The notes below the pieces were generated by a model. It ran no database searches, was not told where the DNA came from, and saw only the letters and a program-made list of their open reading frames with translations. This document shows, in pieces, positions 46,814 to 57,557 of a stretch of DNA of 64,000 nucleotides. Source of the DNA: Karstenula rhodostoma CBS 690.94 (lineage: Eukaryota; Ascomycota; Dothideomycetes; Pleosporales; Didymosphaeriaceae). The DNA is taken from NCBI GenBank assembly GCA_010093485.1, contig MU001506.1, positions 62,001 to 126,000 of the forward strand. The letters are read 5' to 3'. The first letter of the stretch is position 1, and every line of letters starts with the position of its first letter. The position numbers and the translations under genes are program-made.

Positions 46814-46879
46814 GAGGCGTGGTGAGCATGCTCACGCCTCGCCCACGTGCAGTAGATAAACAGGTCCAGAATGACCTGT
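46814..46879. promoter_or_regulatory. Two inverted repeats upstream of the esterase gene
   Basis: A 14-bp perfect palindrome GTGAGCATGCTCAC (46822-46835) is nested between GAGGC and GCCTC. A second hairpin follows with ACAGGTC at 46860-46866 and GACCTGT at 46873-46879. They lie 130-200 bp before the esterase start, a plausible position for dimeric regulator sites, but no known fungal operator is matched. Confidence 0.35.
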
Positions 46880-47012
46880 CCGCATTTGCGTGGAACTCTG
46901 GAGACATTCCACGCTGCTTGTTGAGTGTAGCCAGTTCGAGGTACTCTCCTGGGCCAGCAAACAATTGTTCCGACAGCACTACTCTTCTGTCGCTCAAAGT
47001 TCAAGGGTTAGG

Positions 47013-48009
47013 ATGTCGGCGCTCGGCAATTGGACGTTCACGCCACTCGTCACCTCGTTCCCGTCGACGGTGCTCCCGAACTTGGGCTTCTGGAATGCTT
47101 CCAATGGCACGTGGGAATATCAGATCGAAGTCGCTTGGCCCTTGAACTGGACCTCGAGAGAGGACACTGCCATTGTTGAGACATTGTAAGTTCCCAGACA
47201 CTGGATTCGTAGCTTGCCATCTGGGTACTGACAATTGTCGCAGATACGTTTTGGATGGGAACGCGCAAGGTAACATTGCCGCACAGGCAGTCCGCAACCG
47301 CAGGCCCGTGGAGTTCGCGATGCCCGATACTATCGTCGTCAGCCTAGGGTACCCCGATCTCATTCCGGACTCACCCTACAGCGAGGGGCGCTACCACGAC
47401 TACCAGCCCCCGGTATGCGCAACCTGCCCGTTGCCCGAGCTGCCTGGTGTCCCTTCCAACGCCAACAATTTCCTTGCGTGGATCGACGAAATCCTCAAGC
47501 CCTGGGTCCGCAACGAGCTGTTCCCCAACACCGAGTTCTCCCGAGATGCGCTGCACGGGCACTCTATGGCCGGTCTCTTCGCGACGTACGCGCTCATCGC
47601 CCGTCCAGATCTTTTCGATACCTTTCTCATCGCGTCGCCGGCTCTGTACTGGAACAACAACTACATCTTCAGCCAGCTAGGCTCTCTGAAAAAACCCGCA
47701 GGCAGCAACGGTACCAAGCCCGCTGTGGCACTTAGCTATGGCGGCCGGGAGCAGAACCCGGTGAAGAGGCGCGTAGAAACTGAAGAAGAGTTCCAGGTCA
47801 GGAAGTCGTTCCTCACGTTCTCCAACATGACGGACAATGTCAACGCTCTGTACAACGAGATCAAGAACAGCACGCAGTTAAGAGATGTCGAGCTGCATGA
47901 GTATCCGTACAGCGACCATGCGGCTGTGGGAATTGTGTCGATTGCCGATGGGCTTGACTACTTCCTGGATTGGGCGCCGAGGATTGCTTTCCAGAATCTT
48001 ACGGGATAA
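47013..48009 (+). CDS. Putative alpha/beta-hydrolase esterase (IroE/enterochelin-esterase-like)
   Basis: Two exons (47013-47185, 47244-48009) encode 312 residues. Landmarks of the IroE-like esterase family are YVLDGN (59-64), IVVSLGYPD, the nucleophile elbow GHSMAG (S165), the SPALYW segment, and a late YSDHAAVG histidine that should complete the triad. There is no signal peptide, so it is probably cytosolic. Fungal members include siderophore esterases that release iron from fusarinine-type chelates, but others act on unrelated esters and the substrate here is not decided. An in-frame extension upstream of this ATG lacks family similarity. It is convergent with the transporter relic that follows. 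Confidence 0.85.
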
Positions 48010-48247
48010 GTGGTTGTGGAGGGGGTTGTAGGCGGATAGCTAACGTCACTGTGAGCGTTCTCGCTGAATGAAACTGCATTTCCATCGCCAGTCTTGGTCC
48101 CGCGATGCTGTCTGGTCTGGTGGCTCTGCTCGAGAGTAATGTTAAGGTAAGACTGCGACAGACAAAGCCGTCACTTCGCATGCACAGCATCTGCGATAAT
48201 TGAATGCGCGACCCCAGTCTTACCAACCCATCAAGATTCCACTTCTC

Positions 48248-49030
48248 TCAACGCGTAGAATTGCTTGTCCTGCACATGAGATGTCGTGACGGCATCAATA
48301 CTCGCCTCGAGGGCCTCGTTGCAGCGCTTCCTCGCGGCTCACGCATCGGCGCTCGGCTTCCAAACAGGACATCCAAGTCTTCCAGCGCGACACCTTGCGT
48401 CTCCGGCACGAAAATCACGCAAAGAGAAAAGCGACTGCCGTGCAGGAGCCGAAGAAGATGAAGGTGTTGTATGTGATGGCAGTAATCACGTGCGGGGCAC
48501 ACGACCTCGGGACGAGGAACCGCGCGAGCCACTGCATGCACATAGTGCACCTCTCACAATACGGTAGTTGACCCAGAAGGCGAAGACAAGCGCGATCTGC
48601 AACATTACCTCGACGATGCCGACGAGGCGCCTTCTGATTGATGCGGGATTGTATTCTGCGATGTAGATGTGGATTACAGTGGGGTTGCCCCGATGGCTGG
48701 TCCAGTAAGCGCACGTCCGGCGTAGAAGAGCCCCGGCGAGCTGTGGAGCCTCAATACAGCGCCCACCACGAACAGGGCCCCTCCACCCATCATTATGATC
48801 TTGCGGTCCCATAGCTCGGCGAGGAACAACCCGAAGATGGCGCCAAACATTGCGTCCGCTTGGAATGTGGATACCAGGTTGGATGGGCGGTTGGTCGGCT
48901 GTTTTGACGAGATGGTCTCGAGGCCGAAGCGGCGTTTGGAAGAGAGAAGTGGAAGTGCAAGAAGGCGCTGTCATAGCCGTAGATTGCTGACGCCTGGATA
49001 ACGGTTAGACGCATGTCTGGGATGAAATCC
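48248..49030 (-). pseudogene. MFS sugar transporter remnant with internal deletion
   Basis: The minus strand reads, in three frames, IYGYDSAF near the N-terminus, FGAIFGLFLAELWDRKIIMM (motif A region), YAGRALTGPAIGATPL, then after a frame change IYIAEYNPASIRRRLVGIVE and FAFWVNYRIV. Sequence then jumps to the C-terminal end of the family: ITYNTFIFFGSCTAVAFLF and, in a third frame, VPETQGVALEDLDVLFG. About 200 residues covering the middle and second half of the transporter are missing. With several frameshifts and the deletion it cannot encode a working porter. Confidence 0.82.
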
Positions 49031-49589
49031 ATTACTGCAAGGACGTGGCCATGGTGCCGAAAAAGGAAGAATGAGAATGTACGGCCTCGCTCCATATATC
49101 CCAGCAAGTTATACTTCCCAGGCTGCCCTCGAGTCATCGGGAAACATGTCCCCAAACTTTCCATTTCCCTGCCCACGGGGGCCTCTGCTTCTCCACAGGG
49201 CAGACGAGCTACCTGAATCGACGCTCCCCTAGCGCAGGGTCGTGACTGCGGAGGACATGTCACGTGGCTGCCGGTTGCCGCGCTCGGTCTGATCGGGCAG
49301 GTCTCCCGAGAGAGTCGGTGTGCACTGCGCATGCTACCCGGCCGCGCTACGCACGAAGATGCTACCGGTGAGATGCGAGGTCCAGTATTGGCCCTTTGCG
49401 GGATGATGGGAATCAGATGCGATGCGCTGTGTGGTGACGCAACGAATCGGTGGAACGACGGTGGGCAGCCAGGTGGAGCCACTACCCGCGGGACCCTCTC
49501 AAACTGAAAATCTTCAAAACATGACGAAAATACAGGTGCGGCATTGATAAAGGCACCCCACGCAGCTTCGCAGCAAACCCAACGCTTCT
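49031..49589. other. Intergenic, upstream of the SDR gene
   Basis: Between the N-terminus of the transporter remnant and the SDR start. It should contain the SDR promoter. The open frames through it are noncoding in composition, and nothing else was recognised. Confidence 0.4.
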
Positions 49590-50572
49590 ATGAACCCGCT
49601 ACTAGACCACCGACACACAATGACCGGCATGAACACCCCCGGCACTCCAGGCATCGGCGTGGAGCCGCTTAACACGCCCCGGCTGCAGAGGAACCCCACG
49701 GGCTATTTCCGCGTCCCGCTTGCGACCCATCGCCTTGCCAACAAGGTCGCTTTCATCACGGGTGGAGGCGGCAAGGTGGGCGTCGAGACTGCTGCGCGGC
49801 TCATCCGCGAGGGCGCAAATGTCACGTTGATGGACGTCAGCTGGGACGCTCTGGAGCAGGCGCTCGCCACGCTCAAAGATGCTCTCTTCACAGGCGAGAT
49901 CGCCTCCTCGCGGGTACTGACCGTCGTGGGCGATGCCGCAAAAGAAAAGGACGTCATCGACGCCGTCGAGCGGACGCTCAAGATGTTCAAGAGACTAGAC
50001 ATTGCTTTCTTGAACGCCGGCATCAGCTACCAGCCCACGCCGTTGTTGGAGACCACCGAGGAGCGGTACGACGAAGTGATGGGCATCAACGTCAAGGCGG
50101 GTACGTTCTGCCGGTGCTACACCTAATTGTATCCTGCCAGGCGTCCAACATAGTACTTACACAACATGTAGCCTTCCTAGGACTCAAGCACGTGGGTAAG
50201 GCGATGAAGGCCCTCCAAAACGGAGGCTCCATCATCCTGACTTCATCCATCGCCGGTCTGCGGGGCACACCAGGCCTCAGCGTGTACTCTGCTTCCAAGT
50301 TCGCGCTGCGAGGTCTCGCACTCACAGCCGCAAACGAGCTGGGACCCGACGGCATTAGAGTCAACACCATCCACCCCAGCGGCGTCGAGTCGCCCATGTT
50401 CCGGGAGGCCTGGACCGACGCGCAGCTGGAGGAGATGAAGGCGGGTATTCCCTTGGGCCGATTCGCACAAACGCACGATGTCTCCAGCGTAGTCGCGTTC
50501 CTGGGCCACGAGGATTCAAAGTTCATAACGGGCAGTGCCGTCAAGATCGATGGCGGATGTCTCAGTTTCTAG
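49590..50572 (+). CDS. Short-chain dehydrogenase/reductase (SDR)
   Basis: Two exons (49590-50100, 50172-50572) encode 303 residues. An N-terminal extension of about 50 residues precedes the Rossmann fold: VAFITGGGGKVG (TGxxxGxG variant with Lys before Val-Gly), a VTLMDVSW second strand ending in Asp (suggesting NAD rather than NADP), FLNAGIS (NAG motif), IILTSSIAG with the catalytic Ser, YSASK (Tyr and Lys of the triad), and IRVNTIHPSGV. It ends with the usual FITGSAVKIDGG. This is a classical SDR fold; the substrate cannot be read. The gene is followed within 175 bp by a decayed TIM-barrel gene on the same strand, suggesting a former small catabolic cluster. In-frame ATG codons at 49620 and 49629 are alternative starts. 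Confidence 0.92.
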
Positions 50573-50744
50573 TTTGCACGGGTTCTGTTCTGTTCAGCGA
50601 TATCGGACGGAGGGGTCGCACCAATGCGAACGCCAGTGGGGATTCAGATATAAGCGCATTGCTCCGGAGTCATATAGACGGTAGGCTTGCTTTTGCACGC
50701 AGGACGCTTGGACGTTCAAACTTGAATGAATCAATATCTACACC

Positions 50745-51644
50745 ATGAAAACGAGTACGGATATCAAGTGGGTTGTGGCGTCGGTACCGCTGGGGAAGCA
50801 CGCCTCTCACACGCTCGAACGCAGGATACAGGCAGCCGCCGCGAACGGCTTCCAGGGCATCGGACTGGTGTACAACGAGCTGCTACAGCATGCAACATCA
50901 CATTCACAGTCACCAATCGCGTCAGCTCGCCAGATCGATGCTTTCGCGACAGAACACTCAACAACCATCCTAAGAATAAGCGCCTCCAAGAACTTGGAAA
51001 GAAACCTCAAAGTCGCGCTTCCAGAGCGCCTAACCCCGCAAGAACAGGTAGACGCAGCCCTACCTCTAGACACAAACATCATCCAAGTCCCCTCCCCTCC
51101 ATGTTCCTCCCCGCCCCAACCAACAACGAGAAAGTCATCGCCAGCGCGCTCCAAGCCCTAGCCGACCTCGCCATATATCGCCTCCGAAGCCGTAGCATTC
51201 GCGCAGCACAATGCACTCTGGCAGAACGGTCTACGCCGCGAAGAAAGCGAATAGGCCGAACTTCAATGGACTCGTACCACATCCACGCACGTTCTCTGGA
51301 GAGATGCTTGTGTCGCGGATGGTCGCATACCGGGCGGCGATGCAGGACTTCCTCTCAAGCTGGTCGGAAGAAATGGTATACTACGTGCAGCTTCGACATG
51401 GACGCGGCCACTCTCGATGGACGATGTCGCGTTCGAGAGTGGAGAAGTACGGGACCCACGGTTGCTGAGGATCGCGCGACTGTTTCCGTTGGAGGAACCT
51501 GGTTATGGATCCTGCGAGGACGTGGTTGGTGGAATATGGATGGGACGGGTGGGTCAGTTTGGAGGGGTTCTGAAGGAGACGGAGAGGCATGGCGAGGAGG
51601 GGAAGGGAAGGGAGTCGATTGAGAAGTTGCTGGCATGGTTGTGA
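50745..51644 (+). pseudogene. Frameshifted TIM-barrel protein, 3-dehydroshikimate dehydratase/xylose isomerase-like
   Basis: The frame from 50745 reads KWVVASVPLGKHASHTLERR, NGFQGIGLVYNELL and LDTNIIQVPS, then shifts. Later family segments lie in different frames: LPAPTNNEKVIASALQALAD, then SEAVAFAQHNALWQNGL, ANRPNFNGL and MDSYHIHAR, then WRDACVADGRIPGGDAGL, then SEEMVYYVQLRHG, then DPRLLRIARLFPLEEPGYG and ESIEKLLAWL. The order and spacing match the AP-endonuclease-2-like TIM barrel of fungal dehydroshikimate dehydratase-like enzymes. At least four single-base-type frame changes and a stop are needed, with no splice sites that would remove them. Live relatives dehydrate 3-dehydroshikimate to protocatechuate or isomerise sugar derivatives. 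Sequencing error is the alternative explanation but would need several independent errors. Confidence 0.75.
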
Positions 51645-52115
51645 TTTTGGCAGGAGATTGGTGCCAGCAGTGCAAACATCCAACATGGTGTTGCGGTGTC
51701 CACTTTTGATAGCGCGTTCTTTTTGAACGATGACGTCGACGGAAGCTAGCTGCACATCGTCAAAATTCAGCCACGGGAACGGAATTCCCGTGAGGCTTGA
51801 CATCTTGGCAGCGTCTTCTCGATGAAGAACACGGTCGTCGCGAGTTTCCATTTGAATCTGCTTATATCCAGAGATTATGCGTATATACGAAGGGGAATTG
51901 AAGACGTATTGTAGTCCTGCGTCATCACGAATCGGGCAGTTCCGGCTTCTACGCAGAATTACGTACATGTAAACATTGGGACTCGGGACAGTATATATGC
52001 TGGCCAAAAGGCCGCCAGAGCAGAATCATACCATTGACGTATTACCAACGAACTACTTCTCGAGCAAGATCCACCAGCCCGACCTTCAAGAACCACCCCA
52101 GTGCACGAACCCATC
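51645..52115. other. Intergenic, upstream of the FMN-dependent oxidase gene
   Basis: It probably contains the promoter of the following gene. Sequence just before the start is CA-rich (AAGAACCACCCCAGTG). The 208-codon minus-strand frame across it has no family similarity and overlaps the pseudogene antisense. Confidence 0.4.
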
Positions 52116-53535
52116 ATGACACAAGAGCAAGCAGCGCAACACCGCGCTCGGTTCTCAGACCACAAGCCTCAGCAAGATGCATACGATTATGAGATGGAGA
52201 CTTACCAGAAAGGTCTCCAATACGAGCGCCCGCCCCTCACGTTCCAAGCCTCGAAGTGGGAAACTTTGGCATGTGACCGCATGTCCGCAGAGTCCAAGGG
52301 CTACGTCCACGGCTCCGCTGGCTCCCGCGAGACCGACGACAAGAACAAATCCGCGTTCAAGAAATGGAGCATCGTGCCCAGGAGATTGACAGGCCACAAG
52401 CAATTCCCCGACCTGACCACCGAGATCTTTGGCGAGAAACTACAAGTTCCCATAGCCATGGCGCCCGTCGGCGTACTGAGGATTTTCAACCCGGAGGGCG
52501 AAGTCGCTGCGACAAAAGCGGCGGCGAAAGAGGCGGTGCCGTATATTCTCAGCACGGCAGCTAGTACGAGTATCGAGGATGTAGCGAAGGCGAACGGCGA
52601 AGACGGCCAGCGGTGGTACCAGCTGTACTGGCCGAATCGCGAAAACGACGATATTACCATCTCACTCCTGCAGCGCGCGAAGAAGGCGGGATACACGACG
52701 CTTTTCGTCACGCTAGATACGTATCTTCTGGGCTGGAGACCCTCGGACATGGACAATGGATACAATCCCTTCCTCCGAGCTGACCAGATCGGTGTTGCGC
52801 TTGGCTTTTCGGATCCAGTGTATCGCAAGAGGTTCAAGGAGCAGTATGGGGCCGAGATTGAAGAGAAGATGGGTGAGGCGGCGTCGGGTTGGATGCGCAC
52901 CATTTTCAACGGCTTCAGCCACAGTTGGGAAGACGTGAAGTTCTTGCAGGAGCACTGGGACGGGCCGATAGTGCTCAAGGGCATTCAAACCATTTCCGAC
53001 GCGAAGAAGGCCGCCGAGATTGGCGTGCAAGGCATTGTTGTTAGCAACCACGGCGGCCGCCAGCAGGTAAGTAAGCTCAGGGGACGTTCTGGACGATGTG
53101 GCTGTTGTATATGCCTCCATCCTAGGATGCGTTTGCGACACTACACCCAAGGGAACCGTTACTCTTTCCGAGGACCACGCTGACTTTCTTCAGGATGGTG
53201 GTAACAGCAGTCTGGGCATGCTCCCGCACATTGTCGACGCCGTAGGCGACAAGCTCAAAATATTCTTTGATAGTGGCATACGGTGCGGAGCAGACATCGC
53301 GAAGGCGCTTGCGCTAGGTGCAGACTGCGTGCTGGTTGGACGACCATACGTCTATGGTTTGACGCTGGGGGGCGAAGGCGGTGTGACCCATGTACTGAAG
53401 AGTTTGATCGGGGATCTCGAGTTGACGCTGCACATCGCGGGTATTCCCAGCGTCAGCAAGAAGGATCTGAACAGAGAAGTGTTGGTGCGCGAGGAGGATC
53501 TATTCGAGGGCATCAAAGGCGTCAGCATCCACTAG
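52116..53535 (+). CDS. FMN-dependent alpha-hydroxy acid oxidase/dehydrogenase (lactate 2-monooxygenase-like)
   Basis: Two exons (52116-53066, 53194-53535) encode 430 residues forming an FMN TIM barrel. Visible family motifs are IAMAPVGVLR near the N-terminus of the barrel, WYQLYWP (catalytic Tyr region), VTLDTYLLGWRPSD, GPIVLKGI (flavin-binding Lys), VSNHGGRQQ with the base His and substrate Arg, FFDSGIRCGADIAKALALGA and VLVGRPYVYG. The long insert between TLDT and the catalytic His is of the lactate 2-monooxygenase type. There is no cytochrome b5 domain, so it is not a cytochrome b2. It should oxidise a 2-hydroxy acid such as L-lactate using FMN, with oxygen as the likely acceptor. It lies between an SDR gene and a sugar transporter on the same strand. 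Confidence 0.9.
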
Positions 53536-54175
53536 AGCCGGTTTTGGAGAGAGCGCTGGCCAGCTCCTGTTCGATGAGAGTAGTAGTGGTCTGGATGGCC
53601 TGCAATACAGAAGATTATTTTCAAGATGTGACACAAGATGAAGGTCCGAAAGAAAGTGCAGGAGCGAAGCTTTCCACTGTGACTTCGAGTTGTCGAGCGG
53701 CGTGACCCGTACCTTCCTCGCATTCGTGGCGTGCATACCCAAGATGTTGGACCAGAGGTCGTGCACCGTTTCTCTTCTTGCATCCCCACTAACCAGTCCT
53801 TCAACTTTCTCAGCGCTGCTCTCGGCACGAAACACCCCCTCAAGTTGTCCCAATGGTCACAACGAGGTCGTCAACGCGTGCATCCAGGCCCTCTGGTAGA
53901 CACGCGCGTACGAGCGAGCCAACATCACTCGCAGCACAAACTGTGCAAGTGGTAAGTAGCCATGGACTCTTGAGATAAACAATATTAAAAAATTGACGAA
54001 GGTTGCCCGACGCCTCGCAGCATCCCGTCGTATATCTGCCGGCAGTTCCAATACTCCCACGAATGGCGCTACGGTGGGAAATAACCTGACCACGCGTACA
54101 ACGCCCTCATCACGCAGGGAGAAGACGACAACGAGGGTTCCACGTACAGCCCAGCAGTCCAGAACAGAATCTGCT
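53536..54175. other. Intergenic, possibly with an unassigned 5' exon
   Basis: Holds the 3' end of the oxidase transcript. A GTAAGT at 53952 and an AAG at about 54001 look like intron borders, but joining them does not keep the frame of the following coiled-coil protein, so no exon is called. Confidence 0.35.
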
Positions 54176-54706
54176 ATGACGGTTGATCAGCGCAGGATAA
54201 CCGCCGACGAGGCTTTCGCAGGGATGTTGGCCGCCTCCAAGGCATTCCAAGGCGCATTGGATGGATTTGCAGCCGCAAGGAACGATCAGACTGAGTCCAT
54301 CGAAGATCTTGAGAGAATCAGCACATTGATGGTTGACATCGAGAAGACGGAGCTTGAGAACAAGGTGGAAGAGCTCTCCGATGCGCTTGACACGGAGAGG
54401 ATGGCCCATCAAGCTCAAACCATCTCTTTCAATTACTTGTGGACCTGGAATGCTAGGCTAGAGGATCAGCACGAACACGAGACCCAGGAGCTGAAAGAGG
54501 CCGGAAGACAGTTGGCGGACGAGAACATGGGCCTCAGAGCGGAGTTTGCTGATATGGAGAAGCGATACACGGCTCTTTACTCGATAACTGTTAGGGAGAT
54601 GCAGGATCGGCACAAGGATGAACCAGCATTGCTGCGCAGCATCTTGCGGCTCCTCCACGATAGGTTCGGCGACCCAGTTACCGCAAAGGAATCTGAGCGA
54701 GAGTGA
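54176..54706 (+). CDS. Uncharacterised coiled-coil protein
   Basis: From ATG 54176 the frame encodes 176 residues, which I do not recognise. It has helical, charge-rich sequence with heptad-like spacing from about residue 45 (EDLERISTLMVDIEKTELE, then KVEELSDALDTERMAHQ) and again in the last 80 residues (HETQELKEAGRQLADENMG, then EFADMEKRYTAL). It ends with a basic/acidic tail. The open frame continues upstream to about 53993 with Ser/Thr/Arg-rich sequence but without an ATG, so the true start may lie in an upstream exon. Function is unknown. Confidence 0.5.
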   Translation: MTVDQRRITADEAFAGMLAASKAFQGALDGFAAARNDQTESIEDLERISTLMVDIEKTELENKVEELSDALDTERMAHQAQTISFNYLWTWNARLEDQHEHETQELKEAGRQLADENMGLRAEFADMEKRYTALYSITVREMQDRHKDEPALLRSILRLLHDRFGDPVTAKESERE

Positions 54707-55302
54707 AGCACCGGATATCGAACATCGGAGTACAACATCAACGAGTAGGATGTCCTGGCAAAAAGGGGCTTCATAGGCCAAGACATCGACTTAGTACGAT
54801 TCGTTTCAGGGAATATATGCTTAGTTACTCAATCTCAAATGAGCTGTTACCATAAGGGCCTTGCTCTGGATACGTCAGTGCAGCCATGTGCACCCAGTCC
54901 CAAGCACTCGGCGTATGCCCTAGGAAGCCGATACATCCGTTCTGAATGCCCAGCGAGAATCTACGGCCGTTCCATCCGAGTGCAGCGGAGTCCCCGCAAT
55001 CGCCAATGGCGCTAAAATCATCCGCAGCAACACCGCACAACACAGCTTCGGTCGAATTACGGCTAGCCGTGCGGTCCTTTACTTAGGGGTTGAAACTAGA
55101 CACGCCGAGATGAGGCTCTGCGTGGGGACATGACGTACCGCTAAGCGCGATGCGAGCTCGGCATGGGCTGGGCATGACCGATGCCGTGACCACAGGACGT
55201 TGGGATGGCAATTTAGTTACGCATTATAAGAATGGAGACTTTCCGGGATAGATTCAAGACGCGTTTCTGCGATACATATTGTGGCGAGGTTAAATCGCAG
55301 TC
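54707..55302. other. Intergenic with a doubtful small minus-strand frame
   Basis: A 72-codon minus-strand frame (54825-55043) with spaced Cys, Gly and Trp (CGDSAALGWNG, QNGCIGFLGH) could be the last exon of a small secreted protein. A possible first exon, MPSPCRARIALS, lies near 55140-55180 followed by a GTACGT donor. No family is recognised and the call is not made. The remainder should be the promoter of the sugar transporter. Confidence 0.3.
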
Positions 55303-57217
55303 ATGGGTCTAGGCAAACTGTGAGTTTTGTTTCCTTGCAACTCGTCGTCTTGGGAGCTGTGTAATAACGAGTAAACAGATCTATCCGCGTGAATGGCGCG
55401 GACTGTGGTATCGAAGCCATCATGCTTGGGGCGGTTACGTCGATAGGCGGGTTCTTGTTGTGAGTATCTACTCGAAGCACGCTTACCAAAAACTGATTTC
55501 GAATCTTCGCGATCGCCAGTGGGTATGATACTGGGTAAGTCCCCCCCGTACGTGCATTCCCATCACGATATCTGATACCAATGCAGTCAAATTTCTGGTC
55601 TATTGTTATTCACGGATTTCATCGACCGCTTCGGCCAAACGCAGCCCGACGGCACCAAAGCATTCGACACCATCAATTCCTCCCTGCTCGTCTCCCTCAT
55701 GTCCATCGGTACGCTCATCGGCGCGCTCTCGGGCGCCTACACAGCCGACTGGTGGGGTCGTCGCCGCAGTCTCAGCTTCGGCGTCGCTATCTTCATCGTG
55801 GGGAATATTATCCAAATCACCTCGATGCGGTCGTGGGTGCATATGATGATGGGGCGTTTCATTGCCGGTCTAGGCGTGGGTAATCTCTCCGTCGGCGTAC
55901 CCATGTTCCAGTCTGAGTGCTGTCCGCGCGAGATTCGTGGTGCGGTGGTGGCGAGTTATCAGTTGATGATCACGATCGGTATACTTGTCTCCAACTCTAT
56001 AAACTACGGCGTGCGCAGTTTCCAAGAAGACGACGCATCGTGGCGCATCGTCATTGGGTTGGGCATTGCGTTTTCGCTTCCGCTGGGAATCGGGATTCTC
56101 TTTTCGCCTGAGTCGCCGCGGTGGCTGGCTGGCAAGAATCGATGGGAAGACTCGCGGATGGCGCTGGCGAGGTTGCGCGGGATGAAGCACGACCCGCATA
56201 ACAAGCTTGTAATGGCCGATTTTGAGGAGATGCAGGCGTCGATCGAAGAGCAGAATCTGGCGGGCCAGGGGACGTGGTTGGAGTGCTTTACCGGGAAGCC
56301 GTCCATGATTCCGAAGCTCGTGTACAGGACGTTGCTGGGGTGTTCGATTCATTTCCTGCAGCAGTGGACGGGCGTGAACTACTTCTTCTACGTAAGTTAC
56401 TTACTTCAGGGCGCAATGCTGCTCATTACTGACATGCCATCACAGTACGGCGCGACCATCTTCAAATCAGCCGGCATCCAAGACCCAATCATGGTGCAAC
56501 TTATCCTCGGCGCCGTCAACGTCGTCATGACGTTCCCCGGCCTGTACATCGTCGAGCGGCTCGGTCGCCGGACACCAATGTTCTACGGCGCTCTGTGGCA
56601 GGCTACCTGGCTGCTCATATTCGCAGCTGTAGGCGTCGCGCGGCCGCCAACCGAATACACCAGCTCCGGCATCGTCATGATCGTCGCCGCGTGCATGTTC
56701 ATCGCGTCGTTCGCCATGACATGGGGCCCGTTCGCATGGGTCGTCATCGGCGAGACGTTTCCGCTGCGCACGCGCGCGAAACAGGCTTCGCTCGCGACGG
56801 CAGGGAATTGGCTTGGTACGTCCATTTCACCACTAATCTTCGTCATTGGTCTGACATCCAGCAGGCAACTTCCTCATCGGCTTCCTCACCCCCTTCGCCA
56901 ACGACGGCATCGGATACGCATTCGGCTTCATCTTCTTCGGATGCAACCTCGCTGCTGCGATCATCGTCTGGTTCTTCATGTACGAGACGAAGTCGCTGTC
57001 GCTTGAGAACGTGGACACCATGTACCAGGAACCTGGGCTCAAGGCTTGGAGGAGTAGCGGATGGGTACCTCCGGGGTATTTGGACCGGAATACGCGGGAT
57101 GAGGCGTATTGGCAGCGGCGCGCATCGGTGGGTGGTACGGGGGGTGTTGCGGCACGGGAGGTGGAGAAGTTGGAAGGTCCTGTAAAGTATGAGTCGGAGG
57201 GGGCGAGGTCGGCGTAG
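55303..57217 (+). CDS. MFS sugar (hexose-type) transporter
   Basis: Six exons (55303-55319, 55379-55459, 55520-55534, 55587-56391, 56446-56815, 56865-57217), with exon 3 only 15 nt, encode 546 residues. Family signatures are GGFLFGYDTGQISG in the first helix, DWWGRRRSLSFG, GRFIAGLGVGNLSVGVPMFQ, PREIRGAVV, PESPRWLAGKNR, QQWTGVNYFFYYG (QLS-like sugar selectivity region), ERLGRRTPM, PFAWVVIGETFPLRTRAKQ, and a C-terminal YETKSLSLENVD (PETKG-like) motif. Twelve membrane helices are expected, with cytoplasmic ends. It should import a monosaccharide by proton symport or facilitated diffusion; the sugar is not specified. A relic of another sugar-porter gene lies 6 kb upstream. Confidence 0.94.
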
Positions 57218-57557
57218 ATTAGTTCTGATGGAGTGGAAGAGATATCTTGTCTGTTCTGGATATGTTGCTTGTGGAGGTTTAGTTCTAGTCTATAATGTCC
57301 ATCACACCTGTTTTGTCAGATTCCGTTCCTCGATTTCGAGAACGCTGTGTGGACCTGGACAATACCTCAGACAGGAGATGGAGGGTGTTTATCGAGACAG
57401 CGATAGAAGTGAACTTGTAGTATTAGTACTATCGTGAGAAGGGTATACCGATAACAACGCCTGCTTATATCTCCTAGCTTTTATCATTCTCCTTAGATCC
57501 AGTTTGAAAACGCGCTCGATCCCGCAAAACAATTCCAGTGCCCATGCCTACCCTGTT
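57218..57557. other. Convergent intergenic region
   Basis: Separates the converging 3' ends of the sugar transporter and the M50B-like gene. It should contain both 3' untranslated regions. Nothing else was seen. Confidence 0.4.

Noticed and set aside
46890..47012. N-terminal extension of the esterase
   Set aside because: It is in frame but unlike the family; ATG 47013 gives the expected start.
51381..52007. 208-codon minus-strand frame
   Set aside because: Lies antisense to the TIM-barrel relic, and its translation has no family similarity.
54825..55043. Small Cys-containing minus-strand frame as a secreted effector
   Set aside because: No signal peptide or convincing first exon, and no family match, so left as a remark only.
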